In this document: positions 33,292 through 40,799 of the stretch, one piece after another
How the letters are laid out: each line of letters opens with the position of its first letter
Numbering within the stretch: the first letter of the stretch is position 1
Virus record (IMG/VR): IMGVR_UViG_3300042691_023248
Location: 1-40,799 of that record
Reading direction: 5' to 3' (one strand)
Origin: a virus
DNA length: 40,799 nt
The notes under the pieces: generated by a model
What the model saw: only the letters and a program-made list of their open reading frames with translations
Databases searched by the model: none
What the model was told of the DNA's origin: nothing
Position numbers and translations under genes: made by a program

Positions 33292-33750
33292 ATGGCAAAT
33301 GGTATTACTTATGGTATAAATTTTCCCTTTAGAGATTCTTTTGTTGGAAAATATTTAGACACTTCGGATACAAAATCTGAAGAAATAAGAAGTAATTTAA
33401 TTCATTTATTATTAACAAGAAAAGGTACAAGATACTTTTTACCAGATTTTGGTACAAGATTATATGAATATATATTTGAACCATTAGATGGACCAACATT
33501 TTCTGATATTGAATCCGAAATTAGAGATTCTGTTGAGAAGTATATTCCAAATCTTTTAATCACAAATATAAGTATTACAGATGCGTCACTTGAAGATGAA
33601 GACAAAGGAACATATGTCGATAGTAATGGTGAATTAGCATATAAAGTTCCTGGAATATCACAAAAAGAACATACGGCAAGAATAAAAATTGAATATAAAT
33701 CAACAAATGATGTTTTTGAAACGAGTGATTTTGTGATAATTAATATTTAA
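33292..33750 (+). CDS. Baseplate wedge protein (gp25-like)
   Basis: 152 residues (T4 gp25 has 132). It belongs to the gp25/GpW family, in which the protein joins wedge to sheath and nucleates sheath assembly. The signature is clear: FPFRDSFVGKYLDTSD, IRSNLIHLLLTRKGTRYFLP, DFGTRLYEYIFEPLD and SDIESEIRDSVEKYIP. The ATG at 33292 is chosen; a TTG two codons upstream lies inside the promoter-like element. It is the first gene of a baseplate block with 5-nt and 13-nt gaps to the next genes. Confidence 0.93.
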   Translation: MANGITYGINFPFRDSFVGKYLDTSDTKSEEIRSNLIHLLLTRKGTRYFLPDFGTRLYEYIFEPLDGPTFSDIESEIRDSVEKYIPNLLITNISITDASLEDEDKGTYVDSNGELAYKVPGISQKEHTARIKIEYKSTNDVFETSDFVIINI

Positions 33751-33755
33751 TATAT

Positions 33756-34865
33756 ATGAGTAATAAAAAAATTTCACAATTACAAAATGTTACAGCTTCT
33801 GGTGTAACACCATATGATTTACTTGCAATAGTAAATTATGATGTTTATTCCGGAACAACAAAAAATATAAGAATTCCTGATTTAAAAAGTTATATTAATT
33901 CAGGTAATACAGACACGTATGTAACAGGTTATACATATCAAGATAATACATTTACAATTAGTGATAGTTCTGGAAATACATTTAGTACAACAATAGATAC
34001 TGTAACTGGACTTACGGTAAATGGTATGCTAAGTGCCACAACACTAACTGTAATTAGTGGTGCCTCATTTAGTCAAATACCAGTAAGTACCACTGGTAAT
34101 ACATTAAGTGTTGACGAAAATGGTTTTTTAGTTATTGCAACAGGTGAGACAAAGTCTGGGACAGTTGCTGCTGAAGATGTTAAGGCAACTTATATAGAAT
34201 CTGTAGAAACGAGATCACAAATTATTTCAGCACAAACTATAAATACTTATAGTTTTTCAGCTCAAACCGCTAGTCTTAGTCGTATAAAATCATTCTCACC
34301 ATTAAATATAAATGATGGTGATGAAGGGTCAGTTTATTTTGGGTCAACAAGTGGTGTAACTGTTGATGTATTAAATAGTAGAATTGGTATTGGAACACAA
34401 ACCCCAACCAAAGAGTTAGATATTATCGGTGATACACAAATTAGTGGTTCATTATCAGCAACAACAATAAGTGGTACAACATTATATGGTGACGGTTCAA
34501 ATTTAACTGGTATTGAATTACCATATAAAGTATATGCTGCATTATTAACTCAAACAGGAACCGCTGATCCCGTTGTAACAATAGTTGAAAATACTCTTGG
34601 GACTGTTACAATTAATAGAGATAGTAATGGTAGATATTCAGTAAATTCCTCAAGTTTGTTCACATCAAATAAAACAATTGTTTACATAAACACCATAACA
34701 AGCCAAGCTGGCCCATATGGTGGTTATTCAAGTATTACCGCTGGTTCATCAAGTGTTTTTTGGATTGACACCACAAAAGTGATTGGTAGTGGGGGTTTGA
34801 TCCCAGGAACAGGAACAGATAATGTTTTATATAATACTTCATTTGAAATAAAAGTTTATAACTAA
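33756..34865 (+). CDS. Fibre-like structural protein
   Basis: 369 residues, rich in Thr, Ser, Gly and short beta repeats. It opens with MSNKKISQLQNVTAS, typical of phage appendage proteins, and has the segment SRIGIGTQTPTKELDIIGDT followed by SGSLSATTISGTTLYGDGSN and LTGI (residues ~210-250), a motif common in phage fibres and repeated beta shafts. The last ~110 residues look like a separate globular domain that could be the tip or the baseplate anchor. It is placed between gp25 and gp6, so it may be a short baseplate fibre rather than a long tail fibre. No chaperone or peptidase motif is seen. Confidence 0.65.
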   Translation: MSNKKISQLQNVTASGVTPYDLLAIVNYDVYSGTTKNIRIPDLKSYINSGNTDTYVTGYTYQDNTFTISDSSGNTFSTTIDTVTGLTVNGMLSATTLTVISGASFSQIPVSTTGNTLSVDENGFLVIATGETKSGTVAAEDVKATYIESVETRSQIISAQTINTYSFSAQTASLSRIKSFSPLNINDGDEGSVYFGSTSGVTVDVLNSRIGIGTQTPTKELDIIGDTQISGSLSATTISGTTLYGDGSNLTGIELPYKVYAALLTQTGTADPVVTIVENTLGTVTINRDSNGRYSVNSSSLFTSNKTIVYINTITSQAGPYGGYSSITAGSSSVFWIDTTKVIGSGGLIPGTGTDNVLYNTSFEIKVYN

Positions 34866-34878
34866 TTTATAAAACATT

Positions 34879-36717
34879 ATGGCAGAAAAAAAAATATCAT
34901 ATACAACAAGAGATTTCCAAGGGATTAGAACCGAGTTAATAAACTTTACAAGAACATATTATCCTGATTTAATTCAAAACTTTAATGATGCTGGAGTTTT
35001 TTCTGTTCTCTTGGATTTAAATGCTGCTGTAACAGACAATCTACAATTTCATATTGATAGAAGTATCCAAGAAACTGTATTACAGTATGCCCAACAAAAA
35101 TCCTCAATCTATAATATTGCAAGAACTTATGGTTTAAAAATACCGGGACAAAGACCATCGGTTGCTTTAGCTGATTTTTCAATTATTGTCCCAGCTTTTG
35201 GTGATAGAGAAGATTTAAGATATTGTGGTATTTTAAGAAGGGGATCCCAAGTTAGTGGTGCCGGACAACCATTTGAAACTGTTTATGATATTGATTTTTC
35301 ATCACCAATTAATTCCGAAGGTTCACCAAATAGATTAAAAGTCCCAAACTTTGATTCAAACGGTAAACTATTAAATTATACAATCACAAAGAGAGAAGTT
35401 GTTGTCAATGGTGTCACAAAAGTTTTTAAAAGAGCAATAACACCAAATGATGTTAAGCCATTTTTTGAATTGTTTTTACCGGAAAAAAATGTATTAGGAA
35501 TTACAAGTGTTCTTTTAAAAGATGGAACACAATATACAAATGTTCCACAACCACAAGAATTTTTAGGTCTTGATAATAGATGGTATGAAGTAAAAGCTCT
35601 AGCTGAAGATAGAGTTTTTATTGAAGACCCAACAAAAGTATCTGACCAACCAGGAATTAAAGTTGGAAAATATATCACAACAAATACAAAATTCATATCT
35701 GAATATACACCGGAAGGTTATTTAAAAATGACATTTGGTGGTGGAAATGTTTCGGCTGAAGAACAATTAAGAGATTTTGCAAGAAATGGGTATAGTATGG
35801 ATTTGAGTAAGTATTCAAACAATCTTGCATTAGGAGCCGCGCTCAAATCAAACTCAACACTATTTGTTCAATATAGAATTGGCGGAGGTCAAGGAACAAA
35901 TTTGGGTATTAACACAATAAATCAAGTTGGTACCGTTTCATTTTTTGTTAATGGTCCATCTGAATCTGTAAACACATCAGTTGTTAATTCATTAACCGTA
36001 AATAATGTAACAGCAGCAATCGGTGGAGCCGACGCTCCGACAACAGAAGAAGTAAGACAATATGTTTCATTTAACTTTGCAGCCCAAAATAGAGCTGTAA
36101 CAGTAAATGATTATGAATCCGTATTAAGAATGATGCCATCACAATTTGGCGCACCAGCAAAAGTATCAATAACAGAAGAAAACAACAAAATTAAAATCAA
36201 AATGTTGTCATACGATACAAGTGGTAATTTAACTGAAACAAATTCAAACACACTTAAAAACAATGTTGCAAACTATCTTTCAAATTTCAGAATGATAAAT
36301 GATTATATTTCTGTTGAAACAGCAAGTGTAATTGACCTTTCAGTTAATGTTGATGTTGTTTTGGATGCTAGTCAAAACCAAGGCGCTATCATTGGAAAAA
36401 TTATTGATATAATATCAGACTATTTCAACCCATTAACACAACAGTTAGGTAAAAATGTTTATGTATCTGAAATAAGAAGATTAATCCAAAATGAAAATGG
36501 CGTAATATCAATCTCCGATATTCAGTTTTTTAATAATGTTGGCGGACAATATTCATCATCACAAACATCACAAAGATATTCGGACCCAACAACAAGACAA
36601 ATTGAACTTGTGGCTGATACAATCTTTGCAGAACCAACACAAATCTATCAAATTAGGTTCCCAAACAAGGATATTAATGTTAGAGTGTTGAATTTCAAAA
36701 CAATCAATTTTTCTTGA
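34879..36717 (+). CDS. Baseplate wedge protein (gp6/GpJ-like)
   Basis: 612 residues (T4 gp6 has 660). It forms the inner ring of the baseplate and drives its change of shape. The N-terminus YTTRDFQGIRTELINFTRTYYPDL, then DAGVFSVLLDLNAAVTDNLQFHIDRS, is characteristic. Later, EEVRQYVSFNFAAQNRAVTVNDYESVL near residue 400 matches the conserved gp6/J core, and the C-terminal region (ISDYFNPLTQQLGKNVYVSEIRR) is also typical. It follows the fibre-like gene by 13 nt. Confidence 0.92.
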   Translation: MAEKKISYTTRDFQGIRTELINFTRTYYPDLIQNFNDAGVFSVLLDLNAAVTDNLQFHIDRSIQETVLQYAQQKSSIYNIARTYGLKIPGQRPSVALADFSIIVPAFGDREDLRYCGILRRGSQVSGAGQPFETVYDIDFSSPINSEGSPNRLKVPNFDSNGKLLNYTITKREVVVNGVTKVFKRAITPNDVKPFFELFLPEKNVLGITSVLLKDGTQYTNVPQPQEFLGLDNRWYEVKALAEDRVFIEDPTKVSDQPGIKVGKYITTNTKFISEYTPEGYLKMTFGGGNVSAEEQLRDFARNGYSMDLSKYSNNLALGAALKSNSTLFVQYRIGGGQGTNLGINTINQVGTVSFFVNGPSESVNTSVVNSLTVNNVTAAIGGADAPTTEEVRQYVSFNFAAQNRAVTVNDYESVLRMMPSQFGAPAKVSITEENNKIKIKMLSYDTSGNLTETNSNTLKNNVANYLSNFRMINDYISVETASVIDLSVNVDVVLDASQNQGAIIGKIIDIISDYFNPLTQQLGKNVYVSEIRRLIQNENGVISISDIQFFNNVGGQYSSSQTSQRYSDPTTRQIELVADTIFAEPTQIYQIRFPNKDINVRVLNFKTINFS

Positions 36718-36766
36718 TGATTTATTTTTTTTGTAATAGGATTATTTTTCTAAAATAGGAAATAAA

Positions 36767-36775
36767 CTATTTATC
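36767..36775 (+). promoter_or_regulatory. CTATTTATC element before the gp7-position gene
   Basis: A variant of the recurring element, 16 nt before the ATG at 36792, in the 74-nt gap after gp6. Confidence 0.35.
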
Positions 36776-36791
36776 AAAAAAGCGAAATTTA

Positions 36792-39700
36792 ATGCCAAAA
36801 TCATATAGAATAAGAACCCAAGTTGGTGTTGATAAACATATTGATGTAAAATTAGACCAAGATTTTGATTTTTTGGAAATTCTTTCTTTAAAAATTAATC
36901 AAAGTGACATTTATATTAGACCTTGTTCTGATTATGGCGTTATTGTAGGTCGTGTATCTGTTAATAACGGTTTTGGATTACCAAACGCAAAAGTATCTGT
37001 TTTTATTCCATTATCAAGTGAGGATGAAAATAATCCGGTAATCTCTGATTTATATCCGTATAAAACTTTATCTGATTTAAATGAAGATGGTTATAGATAC
37101 AATCTATTACCAAAAGAACAATCATACTCAACACATGCTGCAACAGGAACATTCCCAACAAAAGAAGAAATTTTAATTGATCAAACACAAATTGAAATTT
37201 ACGACAAGTATTATAAATTCACAGCAAAGACAAATGAGAGTGGTGACTATATGATTTTTGGTGTTCCGGTTGGTTCACAAACAGTTTTTATGGATATTGA
37301 TTTATCTGATATTGGTTGTTTTTCATTATCACCACAAGATTTAATACAAGCCGGGCTTGCAACCGAATCACAAGTAAGTGGGTCAAAATTTAAAAGTTCA
37401 TCAAATTTAAATGAATTACCACAACTTATAACATTAAACAGAATTATTGATGTGTCACCATTGTGGGGTGAACCAAATATTTGTTCTTTGGGTATTACAA
37501 GATGTGATTTTGACTTAACACAAAGTAATAATATAAATATCCAACCAACATCTGTTTTTATGGGATCAATCGTTTCAACAACAGATGACGACGCTTTAAA
37601 AAGAAATTGTAAACCAAAAAATAATACCGGAAATCTTTGTGAGTTAGTTGCCGGTGGCGGGTCAATTCAAGCAATAAGACAAACAATATTTCTTGACCAA
37701 CAAAACTTACCAATACTTGAAGAATATCAGCTCGAACAGAATGGTAATGTCATAGATGGAGATGGTTCTTATTTGGTTAATATCCCAATGAATTTGGATT
37801 ATGTTATAACAAATGAATTTGGACAACAAGTAATTTCAAATGACCCAACAAAAGGTATTCCAACAAAAGGTAGATATAGATTTAAATTTAAATGGAATAA
37901 TGAAGGTGGATTGCAAAATCAATTTTTAAGGGCAAACTTCCTTGTACCAAACGTAAGAGAACATGGATGGCAAAGTTCGGGTAATGACCCATTAGACCCA
38001 AATAGCTCCTCAACGTTTACATATACTATACCACAAGGTTCAACAAATGGTCCAATCACAACATTACCAGGAGCCGGTGGGTTAGTATTAGAAAACACAT
38101 CAAATGTTGAGGATTTTAACATTTATATAAATGGTGTCCTTTATCCCGGAGACCCAAATGTAATACCAATACCAGCCGGTACAATTCAAATTGATGCGAA
38201 CCCAACGGACCCAAACTTACCACAAAGTTTTAATTTTACATATTATCAATCTGATTATTTTGATTTATTAAGATCATATACATTTAGTTTGGATTGGGAT
38301 GATTATGTTGATCCATCATCAGCAATTAATTGTGATGATACATTTTATGAGTTTAATTACAATAAAGTATATACCACGTCACAATTTCTTGATAGATACA
38401 AAAAAGGAATTGGTAGGGCAAAACATTTAGGAATAAAAGAAATTGACAATAGAACTTGTAAATCAACCGTAAATACATTTCCAGTAAATGATATTATACG
38501 AAATTTTGATTTTATATTTTTTGTTTTTAACATACTAATAAACATATTAACAATCCCAATAATTGTTTTATTATTTGTTGCCCACTTAATTTTATTTATT
38601 TGGCCAATTTTAAAATATCTACTTATCGTTTTAGGTCTTTATTTTGCATATGATGCGGTAAGAGATGGTATTGATTTAGCAAACTCAATTATTGAAGGTA
38701 CTGCGTTTTCACCACTTGGTGGTCCTGTTGTAAATATTGGTTTGTACTTTAGGATTGCAGCACAAGCATTATCTGTCATATTTAGACTTGCACTCTCTGT
38801 TGCGTTTATTATTTTTACGGTAAAATATTTAATAAGGATTAAAAATTTCCCAAGGATTGGTCTCCCAATGATTTCATATCCGGACTGTACAACTTGTGAT
38901 TGTGATTGTAAAAATGCCTCACCAGATGATGATATTACAACACAGTCTGTTTCTGCTGAAATTGAAGCACAACAAAATTCAGGTCAAAATAGTGACAACA
39001 CTTTTATTTTATCACAATCAAATTCATTTTTAGCACCAATTGGAATTTCACAATCATATGAAATAGAACACCCAAATTATAAAAATCCGGACTATGTTAA
39101 TATTGATAGTAGTAGTGATGGTCCTTTTGGTGGTAGCGCCGGTGACCCAGATTATCCGACACCACCTTATTATGATTGTAGCGTTAAATCATTACTTGCT
39201 GCGGCCAGTTCTCAAGATATTGACGCACAAGTTGTTGCAAGAGCGTTAATTGATATTAAAAGACTTTTTTCTGGTTATGATGTTGAAAGCTCTACCGGTA
39301 CCGTTAATGAGGATTCTATTTTTTCTAATGAGGGTATATTAAGAAAAGCACCACAACAATTTATTTTTGCTGCAGAAGATAGTTTTGGTATTGATGATAG
39401 AGCGTGGGCATTCCCGTTAACAGACCCATTCCCACAAAAATTAAATGATTTTAATACAAGAGATAAATTTTTTAGTAATGTTAATAAAATAAGAACAACT
39501 ATTAACCCAACACTAAATTCCGGGTATTATGAAGATCAAGTTGTTGTGCTTTTTGCAAATCCAGGAACAAAAGATATTATTGGTAAAGGTAATTTAATCT
39601 CATTCCAAGAATGTTCACTATCTAATTGTAGTCCTAATTTAACCGGTGCAACTATAAATCAATTTAATAATAATGCAATAACTGGAACAACATTAACTGG

Positions 39701-40799
39701 AAATACAACTGTAAGTGTATCTTATGCTACATCACAAACTACAAATACAACAGTACCTTTTATAATTAGTGGTGGCACACAGGTAGACTCATTTTTACAA
39801 TACCCAATAGATATTGAATATTTCCAACTAATTGAAGGATTTACTGTTAGTGATTTTAATAATGTTGCAAATTTTAGTAACACATCTTTATTTCCAAAAG
39901 GGTATTTAAAACATGAGATTAAATTTTTATATTATTGTGGGTCTAGTACATATCAATTTCCATTAGGACCGGCAATTGATGTATTAACAAATTCCCAAAA
40001 TTATGAAGTTTTAATATTTGTAAGAGGTGTTGACCCAAACACACCAAAACAAACTGTTGAGTATGATATATCTAGAATTTTAGGAAATTCATTCGGTACT
40101 AATGTAGTAAGTGGCGAATACTATATGAACATACCAATCCAAGGAGTTGGGGTTAAACCACAATCACATTTTACACCCGATAATAGTAATACGAATTTAT
40201 ATTTTGATTCATACACCTTTACAATTGGTAATGATTTTACACCATTTACATCAACATTACCATATTATTATTTATCAACAGATGACGATTCTGTTGGGTC
40301 TCAATCTTATTCACCAAATCCGGGGTTTTTCCCACAAAGAGCGTCACAATCGTCAAATGGATATACAACAATTTCAGATACAAGACAATTACCTTACAAT
40401 TCAGTTGAATATTTTGGTGGAGGGTCATTTATAGCGTCAAATGTGTATAATGTAAACTCAAATTACCCTGTACTACCCTTAACGACATTCCAAACAGTTA
40501 CACCAGATAGTGGTGATCAAGGAAAAACACAAATTGGTTATACAACTAACAAATATTACGGTTGTTATTCACCATCCTATATTAGACAATCATTAGCACC
40601 GATAAACTTCTCAAACAAAAATAAAATTGTAATGAGAAGTGATAGATTACCAACATCAACAAAAGTTGAATTTGGTGTTGAAAATACAACATCATATGCC
40701 TTACATCAGAATAATAATTTTACTTATTTTTCTGCCTGTGGACAACAAACATCACCAACAACAGGTATTGCATCAGATTTACCAGGTGGTGAAAATGTT
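36792..40799 (+). CDS. Very large baseplate-region protein with membrane helices (gp7 position), 3' end missing
   Basis: The frame is open from ATG 36792 to the window end: 1336 residues, incomplete. It follows gp6 directly, the place of gp7 in T4 (1032 residues). Residues ~50-175 (GRVSVNNGFGLPNAKVSVFI, then FTAKTNESGDYMIFGVPVG) look like a carboxypeptidase-regulatory / transthyretin-type beta domain with an insertion. Residues ~563-621 and ~645-681 are strongly hydrophobic (IFFVFNILINILTIPIIVLL, HLILFIWPILKYLLIVLG, IFRLALSVAFIIFTVKYLI), about four membrane helices. A Cys cluster, PDCTTCDCDCKN, follows at ~697-708. The rest is Asn/Thr/Ser-rich beta-type sequence. Membrane helices are unexpected in a wedge protein; they could act in the host membrane at infection. 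No known family is assigned. Confidence 0.75.
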   Translation, partial: MPKSYRIRTQVGVDKHIDVKLDQDFDFLEILSLKINQSDIYIRPCSDYGVIVGRVSVNNGFGLPNAKVSVFIPLSSEDENNPVISDLYPYKTLSDLNEDGYRYNLLPKEQSYSTHAATGTFPTKEEILIDQTQIEIYDKYYKFTAKTNESGDYMIFGVPVGSQTVFMDIDLSDIGCFSLSPQDLIQAGLATESQVSGSKFKSSSNLNELPQLITLNRIIDVSPLWGEPNICSLGITRCDFDLTQSNNINIQPTSVFMGSIVSTTDDDALKRNCKPKNNTGNLCELVAGGGSIQAIRQTIFLDQQNLPILEEYQLEQNGNVIDGDGSYLVNIPMNLDYVITNEFGQQVISNDPTKGIPTKGRYRFKFKWNNEGGLQNQFLRANFLVPNVREHGWQSSGNDPLDPNSSSTFTYTIPQGSTNGPITTLPGAGGLVLENTSNVEDFNIYINGVLYPGDPNVIPIPAGTIQIDANPTDPNLPQSFNFTYYQSDYFDLLRSYTFSLDWDDYVDPSSAINCDDTFYEFNYNKVYTTSQFLDRYKKGIGRAKHLGIKEIDNRTCKSTVNTFPVNDIIRNFDFIFFVFNILINILTIPIIVLLFVAHLILFIWPILKYLLIVLGLYFAYDAVRDGIDLANSIIEGTAFSPLGGPVVNIGLYFRIAAQALSVIFRLALSVAFIIFTVKYLIRIKNFPRIGLPMISYPDCTTCDCDCKNASPDDDITTQSVSAEIEAQQNSGQNSDNTFILSQSNSFLAPIGISQSYEIEHPNYKNPDYVNIDSSSDGPFGGSAGDPDYPTPPYYDCSVKSLLAAASSQDIDAQVVARALIDIKRLFSGYDVESSTGTVNEDSIFSNEGILRKAPQQFIFAAEDSFGIDDRAWAFPLTDPFPQKLNDFNTRDKFFSNVNKIRTTINPTLNSGYYEDQVVVLFANPGTKDIIGKGNLISFQECSLSNCSPNLTGATINQFNNNAITGTTLTGNTTVSVSYATSQTTNTTVPFIISGGTQVDSFLQYPIDIEYFQLIEGFTVSDFNNVANFSNTSLFPKGYLKHEIKFLYYCGSSTYQFPLGPAIDVLTNSQNYEVLIFVRGVDPNTPKQTVEYDISRILGNSFGTNVVSGEYYMNIPIQGVGVKPQSHFTPDNSNTNLYFDSYTFTIGNDFTPFTSTLPYYYLSTDDDSVGSQSYSPNPGFFPQRASQSSNGYTTISDTRQLPYNSVEYFGGGSFIASNVYNVNSNYPVLPLTTFQTVTPDSGDQGKTQIGYTTNKYYGCYSPSYIRQSLAPINFSNKNKIVMRSDRLPTSTKVEFGVENTTSYALHQNNNFTYFSACGQQTSPTTGIASDLPGGENV

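Noticed and set aside
1-40799. tRNA genes, rRNA, CRISPR arrays, introns around the endonucleases, attachment sites
   Set aside because: No cloverleaf, spacer-repeat pattern or split coding frame was seen. The endonucleases stand between intact genes, not inside them.

Overview
This window is a contiguous piece of a tailed-phage genome of the contractile-tail (T4-like) type. It carries sheath, tube, tail chaperone, tape measure, hub and baseplate-wedge genes next to a T4-style replication core (gp32-like SSB, UvsX, FEN-type exonuclease, DnaB/gp41 helicase). The DNA is very AT-rich, arginine is mostly AGA, and starts have almost no Shine-Dalgarno sequence but A/T-rich leaders. That last trait fits a Bacteroidota-type host, but this is an inference; nothing in the window identifies the host. 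Very long tail proteins (1633, 2197 and at least 1336 residues) suggest a large phage.

Layout. 1-2642: 3' part of the tail sheath gene. 2672-4207: homing endonuclease (HEN) on the minus strand, the only minus-strand gene. 4317-5204: HAD-fold phosphatase-like protein. 5277-5765: tail tube. 5826-7409: second HEN, related to the first. 7445-8351: gp26-like tail/baseplate chaperone with a probable +1 frameshift into a short downstream frame. 8381-10333: probable tape measure. 10376-22189: large baseplate/hub proteins with an OmpA-like module, a LysM/gp53-like protein and a giant hub. 22242-23121: two small proteins of unknown role. 23221-29720: replication block (SSB, glycosyltransferase, UvsX, C5-cytosine methyltransferase, 5'-3' exonuclease, unknown, helicase). 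29743-31602: class II ribonucleotide reductase. 31687-33244: two HNH endonucleases flanking a 26-codon ORF and a DUF5522-like Cys-rich protein. 33292-40799: baseplate wedge block (gp25, a fibre-like protein, gp6, and a large membrane-helix protein in the gp7 position, cut by the window end). The replication and nucleotide genes sit inside the tail gene cluster. No stretch over 300 bases lacks a gene, and I saw no tRNA, rRNA or CRISPR array.

Regulation. A short AT element, (A/G/C)TATTTAT(T/A/C), recurs upstream of about a dozen genes and is a candidate phage promoter. At the four endonuclease genes it lies inside an inverted repeat whose downstream arm covers or abuts the start region. At 5796-5833 this is a 17-bp stem with a tetraloop that contains the start codon. 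This matches the arrangement known for T4 I-TevI, e and soc, where read-through mRNA is silenced by a hairpin and a promoter inside the hairpin makes a translatable mRNA. It is the most interesting pattern in the window, together with the candidate frameshift at 8192-8195. Clear rho-independent terminators follow the sheath, the Pro-rich protein, SSB, the reductase and the last HNH gene.
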